IMG/VR virus record: IMGVR_UViG_3300017714_000053
Span: 1-35,694 of that record
Source of the DNA: a virus
DNA length: 35,694 nt
Direction: 5' to 3' (one strand)
The number at the start of each line of letters is the position of its first letter. The first letter of the stretch is position 1. The position numbers and the translations under genes were made by a program. This document shows positions 25,348 to 33,861 of this stretch, one piece after another. Below the pieces are notes generated by a model. It was not told the origin of the DNA. It did not search any database and was given only the letters and a program-made list of their open reading frames with translations.

Positions 25348-25662
25348 TTAGTTAGTCAATTCAGATGCATAAATTAAAGCATTACCTGTATTGTTAGGAT
25401 CTCGTAAAAATTTAGCTTGGCTAATAAGATCTGAGTTAAAGTAATAATTATTACCTGCATACAGCTTGTGATGATTAGAGTTCGTAGGAGTGCTTCCGTC
25501 TACGGTCATAAAAACTCCACCCTCTGTTACACTCATAAACATAACCTTAGTGTTTTTATTGAAAGCCGTAAATTGTCTTACGGTTGCATCATCAAAAGTT
25601 ATTAACTGAGCGGTCGCACCCGGTGTAGGTACATTGTATCTGTTCACTACGTAAGTATTCAT
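25348..25662 (-). CDS. Small beta-rich virion-region protein, 104 aa
   Basis: MNTYVVNRYNVPTPGATAQL, then FNKNTKVMFMSVTEGGVFMT, VDGSTPTNSNHHKLYAGNNY. It is paralogous to the downstream 117-aa protein in the central NTKV...DGS...H-K segment. Its ATG is at 25662, overlapping the adaptor gene stop. The beta-rich, repeat-like character, lack of signal peptide and location right after the adaptor suggest a structural or tail-completion protein. Confidence 0.62.
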   Translation of the reverse strand: MNTYVVNRYNVPTPGATAQLITFDDATVRQFTAFNKNTKVMFMSVTEGGVFMTVDGSTPTNSNHHKLYAGNNYYFNSDLISQAKFLRDPNNTGNALIYASELTN

Positions 25663-26279
25663 TATCTGGATTGTGTTGAAACATAAGTAGTAAACTTACG
25701 TCTAATTGTATTATTGTTTGAGATTATATCGAGCTTCTCTAGCTCGTTTGCTAGGTAAGAGGTTGCTTTATTTTCTTCGTCCATTGCCTTACTGGTCTGT
25801 CCGTCCATGCGGAGGAAGTCAGCATAAGTAGCATGAGCCGCAAAGTAGAAAAATTCTTCAGGAATATCTGTTGAAGTTTTTGTAAAATCAGCAAATGATT
25901 TTTTGTATGTCACATAAACCGAACTGTCGGTTGTGCTACCTAAGTTCATTACGTGAGCACCGTTCGCATCAACATAAAAGTTATACTCCATAGTTCCTGA
26001 ATTAAGAAACGGCTGGTCACGATGAATACGTTGAAACTCAGATACAGTATCTTTAAGTGGATTTGTCTGTGCAAAGGGGACAACTTGGTCACTTGATATG
26101 GTTCTTTTTTCTCCTACAATAATATAAGGTGTCCACATTGGAGAAGCACTGTAAGCCTCATACAGCCTGCGGTTAGCCAGACGTAGGATATCATTTTCTT
26201 CACTTGTAGTAAATGAAGCTACACCAGCTAAGGACCGGACTAGTTCAAATAAATCTGAATACTTTTTGGGTGTAGCCAT
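25662..26279 (-). CDS. Head-tail adaptor-like protein, 205 aa
   Basis: N-terminus: LFELVRSLAGVASFTTSEEN, then ILRLANRRLYEAYSASPMWTPYI, the helical start of podoviral adaptor (gp4/gp11-like) proteins. Middle: strand region with IHRDQPFLNSGTMEYNFYVD and VYVTYKKSFADFTKTS; then a helical FYFAAHATYADFLRMDGQTSKAMDEE and a C-terminal extension. This arrangement and its position between the capsid and nozzle genes favour the portal-tail adaptor. Starts 1 nt off the previous gene. Confidence 0.68.
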   Translation of the reverse strand: MATPKKYSDLFELVRSLAGVASFTTSEENDILRLANRRLYEAYSASPMWTPYIIVGEKRTISSDQVVPFAQTNPLKDTVSEFQRIHRDQPFLNSGTMEYNFYVDANGAHVMNLGSTTDSSVYVTYKKSFADFTKTSTDIPEEFFYFAAHATYADFLRMDGQTSKAMDEENKATSYLANELEKLDIISNNNTIRRKFTTYVSTQSR

Positions 26280-26554
26280 TAGACTTTATTGGGAGCAAGC
26301 TCGGGCATTTCCTTTTGAAAAAACTTTAAAAATTCTTTGCTGTGAACTTCTTCGGTTCCGTATTGCTGAACCAATCTAAAGTATTCACGAGCAGGTATAG
26401 TTGCAATGCACTTACCAAGCACCGGGTGGGTCTTCCCGACATTTGAGTGTGCCTCTTCTTTAGCAACATCAACACGTTGCTTTTCTGTTTGAACCTCATT
26501 GACCAAGTATTTGTCAACGTATTCGTTTAGTTCTGGACTTATTTGTTCTGACAT
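26279..26554 (-). CDS. Hypothetical small head-region protein, 91 aa
   Basis: MSEQISPELNEYVDKYLVNE and a helical body ending AREYFRLVQQYGTEEVHSKE, FLKFFQKEMPELAPNKV. The frame is open to 26596, but that upstream part overlaps the terminator hairpin, so ATG 26554 is chosen. It follows the capsid terminator, so it needs readthrough or its own start. Helical, acidic. No family recognised. Confidence 0.6.
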   Translation of the reverse strand: MSEQISPELNEYVDKYLVNEVQTEKQRVDVAKEEAHSNVGKTHPVLGKCIATIPAREYFRLVQQYGTEEVHSKEFLKFFQKEMPELAPNKV

Positions 26555-26563
26555 ATGTGTAGA

Positions 26564-26604
26564 TAAAAAGAAGCTCCCTGCCCCATGTAGGGGCAAGGAG
26601 ACTT
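26564..26604 (-). terminator. Intrinsic terminator after the capsid gene
   Basis: On the minus strand the stem CTCCTTGCCCC / GGGGCAGGGAG (one A-C mismatch, loop TACAT) is followed by TTCTTTTTATC. It starts 10 nt after the capsid stop codon. It should cut part of late transcription so that capsid protein is made in excess over tail proteins. Confidence 0.8.
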
Positions 26605-26613
26605 CGGATTGAA

Positions 26614-27606
26614 TTAGTCGATCTGAGTGATCTTACCGTGAGCTTGAGGATGGTATACACCAAGTCCAAGAACACAATCAACGTAGCCACGTTCGCCACC
26701 ACCTTGATTAGGCAGACGAGTTGAACCCATTGGGATCAGTTCGTGGATGCCGTAGTACTCAGGGTTAACCAAGTATCCAGTAGCAGTAGTTGTAGTGCCA
26801 GTCGAAGCAGGCATACAAGCTGGGTTACCATTGATGATGCTCACGATACCGTGGTCACTTTGGTAAAGTTCAACTGACAACTTGATTGTGGAAGAACCAC
26901 CGTCATAGTTAACCGAACGAACTGAATCAGAGAGAAGTCCACCGACACGAGCGAAGTCAGAGATTACACGACGAAGACCTGTGTCAGCAACAAGAGTCAA
27001 GCTATCTACGTTGCCTGTTTGGCGGTAGATGCTGGAGATCAAGTCGTTGAACTCAGCTTCGTTGAATCCAGTTGTAGCATAGATGCTTTCACCGGGAGTC
27101 TCGAAACCAGCAGGAACTAGACCTGTAGCAGGAGTGTCATCAATGAAAGCACCAAGACCAGCAGTAAGATAAGGATCAGTGCCGGTTCCTACTTGCTTGT
27201 CTTGAGAACCACAAAGAGTAAGCTCGATGTCACGTTTTAGTTCGCGGATTGACTTAGCTTCAGCCTCAGCAAGTTTAGCAGGACCGACAGAATCAGTAGC
27301 CTCTTGGAGGTCTGATACCATGTAGTCACGGCGGAACTTTTGAACGTAGTTAGAAGTACGTTCACGAGCGGCGAATGCATCAGTGAATGCCGCAACGTCA
27401 GCACCTTCGACAACACCTGTAGCGGCTGGATCGTCCAGCTTGTCAAGTGTCCACTCGAAGTTAACGTTACTAGCTTTTTTGCGAGAACCACCGGAGAGAA
27501 CTGGAGTCTCTTCGGGGGCAAGGATAGACAGGATGTCGGTTAAGTCTTCTCTATTGGAAGCCGCCGATCCCGGTGCAGTTGTGAATGTATTTGAAAAATC
27601 AGGCAT
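26614..27606 (-). CDS. Major capsid protein, SU10/DUF5309-like HK97 fold, 330 aa
   Basis: N-terminus MPDFSNTFTTAPGSAASNRE, DLTDILSILAPEETPVLSGG, then NVNFEWTLDKLDDPAATGVV: the pattern of the phage SU10-type/DUF5309 capsid proteins, which have a HK97 fold. Later: YMVSDLQEATDSVG, IRELKRDIELTLCG, and a C-terminal VNPEYYGIHELIPMGSTRLP. It follows the scaffold gene by 12 nt and is followed by a terminator, as expected for the most abundant virion protein. No proteolytic scaffold domain fused. Confidence 0.88.
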   Translation of the reverse strand: MPDFSNTFTTAPGSAASNREDLTDILSILAPEETPVLSGGSRKKASNVNFEWTLDKLDDPAATGVVEGADVAAFTDAFAARERTSNYVQKFRRDYMVSDLQEATDSVGPAKLAEAEAKSIRELKRDIELTLCGSQDKQVGTGTDPYLTAGLGAFIDDTPATGLVPAGFETPGESIYATTGFNEAEFNDLISSIYRQTGNVDSLTLVADTGLRRVISDFARVGGLLSDSVRSVNYDGGSSTIKLSVELYQSDHGIVSIINGNPACMPASTGTTTTATGYLVNPEYYGIHELIPMGSTRLPNQGGGERGYVDCVLGLGVYHPQAHGKITQID

Positions 27607-27618
27607 TGTATTAAATGT

Positions 27619-28665
27619 TTATTGATTAGATAATTGAAGGGTTCGTAGACGAATGAAATCACTTTTGTTTCCGCTATCACGGAATTGTTGACTTATTGCT
27701 TTGATGTTTTGAGCCTTCTTAGATGTAGAACGATCTGATACCGATGCCGAAGGAATGCCGCTTTTAGGAGGATTCATGGATCCAACTGGCTTCCTTGCAT
27801 ACAAACTATTTGCCGCATGAGCAATTAGGTATGGTAGTTGTGCGGAGACTTCCGGTAGCACTGATTCAAGTTTTTGTAAACGAGGATCTTGTAACATAGC
27901 CTGATACTTTTGATTAACTTCATTGCTGTCGTCATCTATCCACGTCAATTCTTTTTTAGCTTGTTCAGCAAATGCAGATTTTAATTGCACTGACTGAGCT
28001 TGCTCTTGTAGTTGACGTAGGCGATCAGGTAGAAACGTATCCTTTGTTTTACGTGCATTACGTAAAGTCTGACGGACTTGAGCTTTAGTAAGCTCTTGAC
28101 CATTGGCTTCAGTAACAACGTCTTCAGGTCCGTAACCATCGCTATTAAAAATAAGATCTTCTGCCCATTCGATTACCTGATCCATTTCTTGTGCTTTGCC
28201 TTGCAGTTCTTCAACTGTATTCAAATCATTGAAAGGATTGTCTTCGACTGGTTTCTTTGCTTTAAGAGGATCTTCGGATTGCATCTCTGACTTTAAACGA
28301 GCAAGCTCTTCTTCGGCTTGTTTACGTTTAGCTGTCAGTTCTCCAAACCTAGCAACGGCACGACTCCCTAACTTTTCAGCTAGTTCCCGTAATTCGTCTT
28401 CGGACATATCGTCCATATTCATCTGAGAAAGAACATCATCAGCAGATTCTTCTTCGGTTTGTTCAACCGTTTCTGTTTCTGCATCAACAACTAGGGGTTC
28501 TTCTTCAACTGCTTCAGGAGCTACTTCCTCTGTTTGTTGAGTAGCAACTTCTTCTTCAGTTGGGATTCCTCCCAAGCGAGCTTGAGCGAACTCAGCTACA
28601 CTGATATTTGTACTGTCCACTGAACTTGCGGCTTCAGCGATCTCCGTATTTGATTCGTCTGTCAT
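27619..28665 (-). CDS. Scaffolding protein, 348 aa
   Basis: A strongly acidic, low-complexity protein: EEVATQQTEEVAPEAVEEEP early, then helical, with KAKKPVEDNPFNDLNTVEEL and a C-terminus that turns basic (FRDSGNKSDFIRLRTLQLSNQ). Such acidic, helical proteins between portal and capsid are internal scaffolds, and the basic C-terminal helix is the usual capsid-binding end. The start follows AAGGAGTGGGTAATT (a good Shine-Dalgarno), unlike most genes here, matching high output. Preceded by its own promoter (28707-28715). Confidence 0.82.
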   Translation of the reverse strand: MTDESNTEIAEAASSVDSTNISVAEFAQARLGGIPTEEEVATQQTEEVAPEAVEEEPLVVDAETETVEQTEEESADDVLSQMNMDDMSEDELRELAEKLGSRAVARFGELTAKRKQAEEELARLKSEMQSEDPLKAKKPVEDNPFNDLNTVEELQGKAQEMDQVIEWAEDLIFNSDGYGPEDVVTEANGQELTKAQVRQTLRNARKTKDTFLPDRLRQLQEQAQSVQLKSAFAEQAKKELTWIDDDSNEVNQKYQAMLQDPRLQKLESVLPEVSAQLPYLIAHAANSLYARKPVGSMNPPKSGIPSASVSDRSTSKKAQNIKAISQQFRDSGNKSDFIRLRTLQLSNQ

Positions 28666-28706
28666 AATTACCCACTCCTTAACGGCGAGCGATGCCGATG
28701 GTTTTT

Positions 28707-28715
28707 ATTATATCA
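28707..28715 (-). promoter_or_regulatory. Extended -10 promoter for scaffold/capsid genes
   Basis: TGATATAAT on the minus strand, identical to the nonamer at 8490-8498. It leads to an untranslated stretch with the small hairpin CGGC...GCCG and then AAGGAG before the scaffold ATG. It sits between the previous stop codon and the scaffold gene, where a booster promoter for capsid would be expected. Confidence 0.5.
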
Positions 28716-28718
28716 CAC

Positions 28719-28949
28719 TTAATTTCTATGCTTCTCAATAAGAGAGTCATAATCAACCATGTGTAAAATTTGATCATATGACAACAGTCTACCACTGATC
28801 TGTTGTATATTGTCTGAGTTAGCAAGGTGCAGTTCTTCGATGCACTCTTCTCTCATTGTTAAAACAAATCCCATGAAACGAGCAAATGCATCGTATTGAG
28901 ATAATGTTTCTAAATCTGCTTGTATGTTAGTAGCTGGACTCGTTTGCAT
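28719..28949 (-). CDS. Hypothetical small protein after portal, 76 aa
   Basis: Helical, acidic: NIQADLETLSQYDAFARFMG, FVLTMREECIEELH, then SGRLLSYDQILHMVDYDSL. ATG 28949 lies 23 nt inside the portal gene in another frame. A small helical protein between portal and scaffold is common in podoviruses and may help portal/scaffold contact. Not assigned. Confidence 0.6.
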   Translation of the reverse strand: MQTSPATNIQADLETLSQYDAFARFMGFVLTMREECIEELHLANSDNIQQISGRLLSYDQILHMVDYDSLIEKHRN

Positions 28950-31026
28950 TTTGTGTATTTACGTTACCGACTTCTGCCGGGGATGTTCCGATACGTCCGA
29001 TCTGTGCATTCTCTGCTTGTTGCATTTGGAAGGTATACTGACCCATATACTTTTCTAAACGTTGAGCAAACATTTGATCTTGTTGTAAGCGACCAGCTAC
29101 ATCTTCTTGCTGTGAATATTCTTGTATTAATTGGACTGCGGTTTGACCACCATTGGGTCGAGCCGGCATTTCAATACCTGCAAAGATCTTAGCCAAGTCA
29201 TCGGTAACTCCACGAATAACTTCGTCTTGAGCAACTTGAGGCGACTGAAGTATACCGTCCGCTAGCACCGGATCAATCGATGATGCGATTGCTGTAAGTA
29301 AATTATCTACATTCATTAGACCGTTGCGATCATACTGAAGCATACCAAGCATTCCTTGTAATTTTTGTGCCTGTGCTTCTGGATCCGTAGTCAATACATC
29401 ATAATTAATCATGATGTCAAAACTTTCATTTGGATCTCCCTTAACCATTTGAACTGACTCAGGGACACCGGTGACCCGGAAGAATGTGCTCTCAGGTCCA
29501 AATCGTTGGTAGCATTTGAATGCCATACGTAGAACCTTAGCATTGTGCTGAAGAAACTTATCGACCAAGAATTGCTTGCGAACACCGCTAATTTGACTGG
29601 TTTCATCCAATCCGCACAAGCGATCAGCCTGAGCCTGTTGGGTTTGCTCCATCTCGATGGACCCGGTAGGCGGTGGCGGAGTAGGTGCAAAGTCAATATC
29701 CCCCTTGCGACGATAAGGAATGTAACGACCGGGACCCCAATCAGTTGGTGCCTGACCCACTGGGTGAATGATCGGTGGCATTGTAGCAATGCTGTTCCGG
29801 TCAATACGTGAATCACGTTCGATCTTAATTTGGTTTTGAATACCACGAAGGATCTGAGGAAAGGTCATCGTATCATACATACGTTTGCTGTCCTCAGATA
29901 AACGTGTGACTACCACTGGGTAGTCCTCGTATCCGTTAAGTAATTCAAACTTAGCAAAGCCGGGAATGTCTCCGTCTCCGCTAAACTCTCTGTGAAAGAC
30001 TGTGCAATATATTCCTTGTGCCCCATCGTCCGGATCTACCAAACGTTGATAACCGTAGATAATTTCAATTAACTCATCTTGCTGATCAGTGTTATCAGTA
30101 AAGATCATGCTACGATTTTCATCTCGGTCACGATCAACCATAACGTCAGTGGATCCACGATACCTTTCAATGATGTGCTGAACAAAGTCAGCATCCCATC
30201 CGTCCGTTAGAACTTTACCTTCTAGTTCTTGTGCTGTGTATGATGTCCGCCAAAAGCAATAAGGTGCTCGTTGCGGATCAGTAACATAACTCGGGAAAAA
30301 GAAATCTCCGTCAGGGGAAAGTGTTTTTATTTCGGGTGCATCTACTAAACGGCGGATCAAAGGAAGAACCGTCTCGCTAGTATCGCGAAGTTCTTTGATA
30401 GCTTTTTTTGCTGTTTTAATATTGATACCATCAAACGTAGTCTCAACAAAAGCGGCGAGTTCGGCATCGTTACCACCATCAAGGATAGAACGATAGATCT
30501 CTGGGTTCATTTGTCCTATCTGATCCATAGTTACAGTTTGTTTAAACCGGGTATCTTCCCGGTTCCAACCTACATATGTAACCATTAAACCTCGTTCTAG
30601 TAGATAGTTGGCACCTAGTTCCATTTCTTCGGCGAACCGATTAATGTAACCACTTGTAACCATCCAACGGAGAAAGTTTGAAACGACTTTTGAACGTCCG
30701 ATGTCATTGATCTCAACGGGGAATGCCCGGATGTTTGCACGGTTAAGTGCTGACATAAACAAAGATACTAAACGTGTAATACGTTCGTCAATAGTATGGG
30801 ACTCCATGTCGGATGCCCCATCCCAAGGGAAGGCATCTGCTCCATGCTTCCTAAGATCCCGGGACTTACCGTTCCAGAAATTGCGGCGGTCATCATAAGA
30901 TGTGCGGCACACATCGAAGTATGGTTCTAACTCAACTACCGTCTGGTCGTAAGCACGGCGGAGAGCATTGACGTTTGGTTCATCCCCAACGTATGTTAAG
31001 GATTCAAAAATATCTTCGTTCTGCAT
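28927..31026 (-). CDS. Portal protein, 699 aa
   Basis: Size and arrangement of a podoviral portal: acidic N-terminus, then KHGADAFPWDGASDMESHTI, VSLFMSALNRANIRAFPVEI, long helices and a beta segment around FWRTSYTAQELEGKVLTDGW, YGYQRLVDPDDGAQGIYCTV, FHREFSGDGDIPGFAKFELL; then the barrel/crown helices FPQILRGIQNQIKIERDSRID and a glutamine-rich C-terminus (EYSQQEDVAGRLQQDQMFAQ). It forms the dodecamer at the packaging vertex. Overlaps the small HTH-like gene upstream by 23 nt. Confidence 0.88.
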   Translation of the reverse strand: MQNEDIFESLTYVGDEPNVNALRRAYDQTVVELEPYFDVCRTSYDDRRNFWNGKSRDLRKHGADAFPWDGASDMESHTIDERITRLVSLFMSALNRANIRAFPVEINDIGRSKVVSNFLRWMVTSGYINRFAEEMELGANYLLERGLMVTYVGWNREDTRFKQTVTMDQIGQMNPEIYRSILDGGNDAELAAFVETTFDGINIKTAKKAIKELRDTSETVLPLIRRLVDAPEIKTLSPDGDFFFPSYVTDPQRAPYCFWRTSYTAQELEGKVLTDGWDADFVQHIIERYRGSTDVMVDRDRDENRSMIFTDNTDQQDELIEIIYGYQRLVDPDDGAQGIYCTVFHREFSGDGDIPGFAKFELLNGYEDYPVVVTRLSEDSKRMYDTMTFPQILRGIQNQIKIERDSRIDRNSIATMPPIIHPVGQAPTDWGPGRYIPYRRKGDIDFAPTPPPPTGSIEMEQTQQAQADRLCGLDETSQISGVRKQFLVDKFLQHNAKVLRMAFKCYQRFGPESTFFRVTGVPESVQMVKGDPNESFDIMINYDVLTTDPEAQAQKLQGMLGMLQYDRNGLMNVDNLLTAIASSIDPVLADGILQSPQVAQDEVIRGVTDDLAKIFAGIEMPARPNGGQTAVQLIQEYSQQEDVAGRLQQDQMFAQRLEKYMGQYTFQMQQAENAQIGRIGTSPAEVGNVNTQNANESSY

Positions 31027-31243
31027 TTAGTTTTTTTCTAACGGTTGTGATGACCTGATGGACATAGCCCTTATTCACCCCGATTTTATCACACAAATCT
31101 AAAGGTTTCATGGGTATGTTTTCTTGGTTGTTACAATACCTCTGTAGTATCTCCCAAGATAGCAACCGGTCAACCTGTTGATCAATAAATTCCGGATCAA
31201 GAGTTATGTCTTGTTGGGATGTATCTGTAGCTGGATCCTGCAT
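31004..31243 (-). CDS. Small HTH-like protein, 79 aa
   Basis: The C-terminal half, MKPLDLCDKIGVNKGYVHQV then ITTVRKKLNAE, looks like a helix-turn-helix. The N-terminus is acidic and polar. The ATG lies 47 nt inside the previous gene in another frame, and no good shorter start is seen, so the overlap is real or the start is elsewhere. The TGA stop lies 23 nt inside the portal gene. Could be a late regulator or a small packaging factor; neither is proven. Confidence 0.5.
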   Translation of the reverse strand: MQDPATDTSQQDITLDPEFIDQQVDRLLSWEILQRYCNNQENIPMKPLDLCDKIGVNKGYVHQVITTVRKKLNAERRYF

Positions 31244-31583
31244 TGTCTGTGATTTCTTCTACCTTAATTGTTTTACCATTTAGTTTGCCCTTGAACCTAC
31301 GTGGCACAACTACCGGAACTCGTTTGCTTAGTTCATTTAAATAAACATAAACGTAGTTAGGGTTAGGTGCTTGAGTTAATACCTTGCCAACGTAGTAATT
31401 AGGAATTAGCTCCGGTGCTTCTAGTTTGTCTTTAACTATACTAACCGCATCCTCGGTTAACCAAGTGTTTTTACCCTTGCCGCTAATATCATCCTTAGGA
31501 ACATTCTCCTCAATGATAGTAGAGATAGTTAAAAAATCTACCTCTAGTTCTTCTGCTAGTGCTGTTGCTTTTGTCTTAGCCAT
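31197..31583 (-). CDS. Hypothetical protein between TerL and portal, 128 aa
   Basis: Starts with MAKTKATALAEELEVDFLTI, reminiscent of the small N-terminal helix bundle of initiation factor IF-2, followed by a beta-rich middle (VYVYLNELSKRVPVVVPRRF) and an asparagine/serine tail. Preceded by AGGAGG (31601-31596 region, minus strand) 9 nt before the ATG, so it has a true Shine-Dalgarno site within the TerL end. No family named. Confidence 0.6.
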   Translation of the reverse strand: MAKTKATALAEELEVDFLTISTIIEENVPKDDISGKGKNTWLTEDAVSIVKDKLEAPELIPNYYVGKVLTQAPNPNYVYVYLNELSKRVPVVVPRRFKGKLNGKTIKVEEITDNAGSSYRYIPTRHNS

Positions 31584-33242
31584 TTAATATCCTCCTGTTG
31601 TTTTTTGTGTTACCTTCATGTCTTTGTTGGTAACGTGGTCCGGACCTTCGCCTCGGTTAGCCATACGTAGATAACGAATCACGTCAAAGAAATCCTTTAG
31701 TGGTTCGTCAGCTTTTCCGTTAGCATTGTAGTTAATTAAACTGTCAATCAAGTTGCCGCATCGTTCGTGAATGTAGCAACGAGGTTTATTCATTTCATCG
31801 ATGCTAGCATTGGGATTATAACTGAACCAATCATCCAGTGCACTGATACCCATGTCCTGTGTCCTGCCATCTGATGGGACAAAGACTAAGCCATGATCGT
31901 AAAATGTAGTAAACAAGTCGTCATTATTCTCGTTTTCCCGGGCAAAATAACGTGAATCTCCTATCCTTTCAAAGACTTCTACCCCGTGTGATTCCTCTAT
32001 TCCTAGGAATAAATCGGTGTATCCTTGCACATCGTAGCCTATTTTCTTTGATGCTGGTCCACGTTTCCACTTTGGATCCCCGAACATTGCCCACTCTCCG
32101 TATGCATCCCGGTCCGGGAACTCATCGAAGATGTATATCTCCCCGGCTTCGTTAACTGCCGCCCAGATAGCTACACTGTTCCGGGCACCTGCCGGATCCA
32201 TTACCATGTAAATCGTGTAGTCATCGTCATTGATGTCCGGGAACTTCATTCCGTATTTGTTTGGAATGTCGCCAAGAACATTTACCTCAGTCGAGAACAG
32301 GGGTAGCAGTGATGTCATTGACTTCACCGGTACACCGTAAGCACGAACTAGGATCTCTTCGTCCGGGCGACCCTTGAGATCTTTGCTTAGACGTTTGTAA
32401 CCCCCGAATGGATTCTCATCTGAGTGCAGGTAAACGATGCCGGCATCCCGGTTGGGACTATACTGCCGGATTGGTAGCTGGCGGTTCTTCAATAGACTCG
32501 CCTCACGAGTCTCTAATGTTTCCGCATTGGTGCAATACTCGCTAATGAAAGGTGTAAACCCATCAATAGGGGTAAACCCCAGTATCATCTTTGAATTAAA
32601 TGTAGCTAAACGGAAACGAAGTGTGTTAACCAAAGCCGCATCACCAAGGTATTCATCAAGCCATGCCCCCATGTTTAGGTTGTCTGGCTTAGAAGGGAAC
32701 CCGAATTGCATACCCTCTAGGATGGTTTGGTTATTTGAGAACTGTGTGTAAGTCTTGAAGTCAACCCGGGTCCGGGTATCCGGAAAGATAAACGAGCTTC
32801 CGGTGAATCCATTTTGCATAGAGAAGTTAATGTATCCCTCCGTGCTCTTGGTCTTCTTCCGGAACTCCTTGGGCATCATCTCCCACATGGCGGCTTGCTG
32901 AACCTTGACAGAGGTATCCGCATTCTGTGAGAAACAAACTATGTGACCGTTCATGTTCTCCATGACAGCCTGCATAATTATCTTTGCACACCCTGTAGTC
33001 TTTCCGGATCTGTTACCCCCTAATGTGAGGACCTCGTTGTATTCCTTTAGTCCGTTCCGGATCCTGCCCCAGCCATCTAAGTCAAAGCCGTAGCGAACCG
33101 GATCGTTCGTGGCGGCTTCGATCCTACCCTCGTGAGCACGGTGTAGATCCTCGAGTAGCTTAGGATCTTTCTTTGCTAAGAGTAGAATCTCTTCGTCACT
33201 AGGGGCATCTAGTATCGGGTGCGGTGTAAATTCAATGGGCAT
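31584..33242 (-). CDS. terL: Terminase large subunit, 552 aa
   Basis: Walker A GGNRSGKT (75-82) in the ATPase domain, followed by VCFSQNADTSVKVQQA and NMGAWLDEYL as the likely Walker B region. The nuclease domain begins at VMDPAGARNSVAIW with the first catalytic Asp, continues with YDVQGYTDLFLGIEE, and ends with DFFDVIRYLRMA. The two-domain layout of a packaging motor is complete. It moves DNA into the prohead and cuts the concatemer. Next to the oxygenase-like gene and the TerS gene. Confidence 0.95.
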   Translation of the reverse strand: MPIEFTPHPILDAPSDEEILLLAKKDPKLLEDLHRAHEGRIEAATNDPVRYGFDLDGWGRIRNGLKEYNEVLTLGGNRSGKTTGCAKIIMQAVMENMNGHIVCFSQNADTSVKVQQAAMWEMMPKEFRKKTKSTEGYINFSMQNGFTGSSFIFPDTRTRVDFKTYTQFSNNQTILEGMQFGFPSKPDNLNMGAWLDEYLGDAALVNTLRFRLATFNSKMILGFTPIDGFTPFISEYCTNAETLETREASLLKNRQLPIRQYSPNRDAGIVYLHSDENPFGGYKRLSKDLKGRPDEEILVRAYGVPVKSMTSLLPLFSTEVNVLGDIPNKYGMKFPDINDDDYTIYMVMDPAGARNSVAIWAAVNEAGEIYIFDEFPDRDAYGEWAMFGDPKWKRGPASKKIGYDVQGYTDLFLGIEESHGVEVFERIGDSRYFARENENNDDLFTTFYDHGLVFVPSDGRTQDMGISALDDWFSYNPNASIDEMNKPRCYIHERCGNLIDSLINYNANGKADEPLKDFFDVIRYLRMANRGEGPDHVTNKDMKVTQKTTGGY

Positions 33243-33245
33243 TGA

Positions 33246-33860
33246 TTAAAAATAAATAACAACCTTGTTGCTTAGGCTTAGTATAGCTCCGTGCCCTTGA
33301 AGTGTAATCCTTGGATTTTCGTCAGTTGGTTCACCGACACCAGCTATACGGTGAAGAATGTGACCGAAGTGCGAATACATATGTCCCGGCTTGTAGTCAA
33401 CGTATTGGGGTTGGTCTGTGTCATTGTCTAACCATACATCTAATCCTGCTTTGCCCGGAATGTTAATAGCTAATGTAAATGAAAATGGGGATTCAAATGG
33501 TTCGGACCAGTATATTCTCCGGTAGGGTTTGTCCTCGTGAGTGTGTCCCTGCTTCCCGGCGGAATCCTTTCCAAAGATATGAAACCCCGGTAGTGCCCCG
33601 TAGGGGTGAAACTCAACGGGTAGACCCATGAGTTCTGAGATCTGATTTATTAATATCTTATATAGCTTACCAAAGTTAGTTTGCAATACTGGGTTCATCT
33701 TATCGGCTAGTCCCGCATATTCCAACAGGTCGTCTAAATATACTGATGCACCAAGTGTATTAAAGAATCCTCGCTTGGTGAATGAATCGCTTAATGAAAG
33801 CACGGTGTCCGACACTTCCTTAGCCTCTGTCTCCGTTAGTATTTGGTTGTCGTATATCAT
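33246..33860 (-). CDS. 2OG-Fe(II) oxygenase-like double-stranded beta-helix protein, 204 aa
   Basis: The C-terminal half carries the motif order of 2-oxoglutarate/iron oxygenases: HED at 108-110 (HxD) in GHTHEDKPYRRIYW, then beta strands FSFTLAINIPGKAGLDVWLD, YKPGHMYSHFGHILHRI with H170, and R184 in NPRITLQGHGAIL. H170 to R184 is 14 residues, a usual spacing. The N-terminal half is helical. It lies inside the packaging module between the interrupted small gene and TerL. Such proteins in phages may hydroxylate host or phage proteins or nucleic acid; substrate unknown. Related iron-free cupin folds are possible. Confidence 0.65.
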   Translation of the reverse strand: MIYDNQILTETEAKEVSDTVLSLSDSFTKRGFFNTLGASVYLDDLLEYAGLADKMNPVLQTNFGKLYKILINQISELMGLPVEFHPYGALPGFHIFGKDSAGKQGHTHEDKPYRRIYWSEPFESPFSFTLAINIPGKAGLDVWLDNDTDQPQYVDYKPGHMYSHFGHILHRIAGVGEPTDENPRITLQGHGAILSLSNKVVIYF

Positions 33861-33861
33861 A

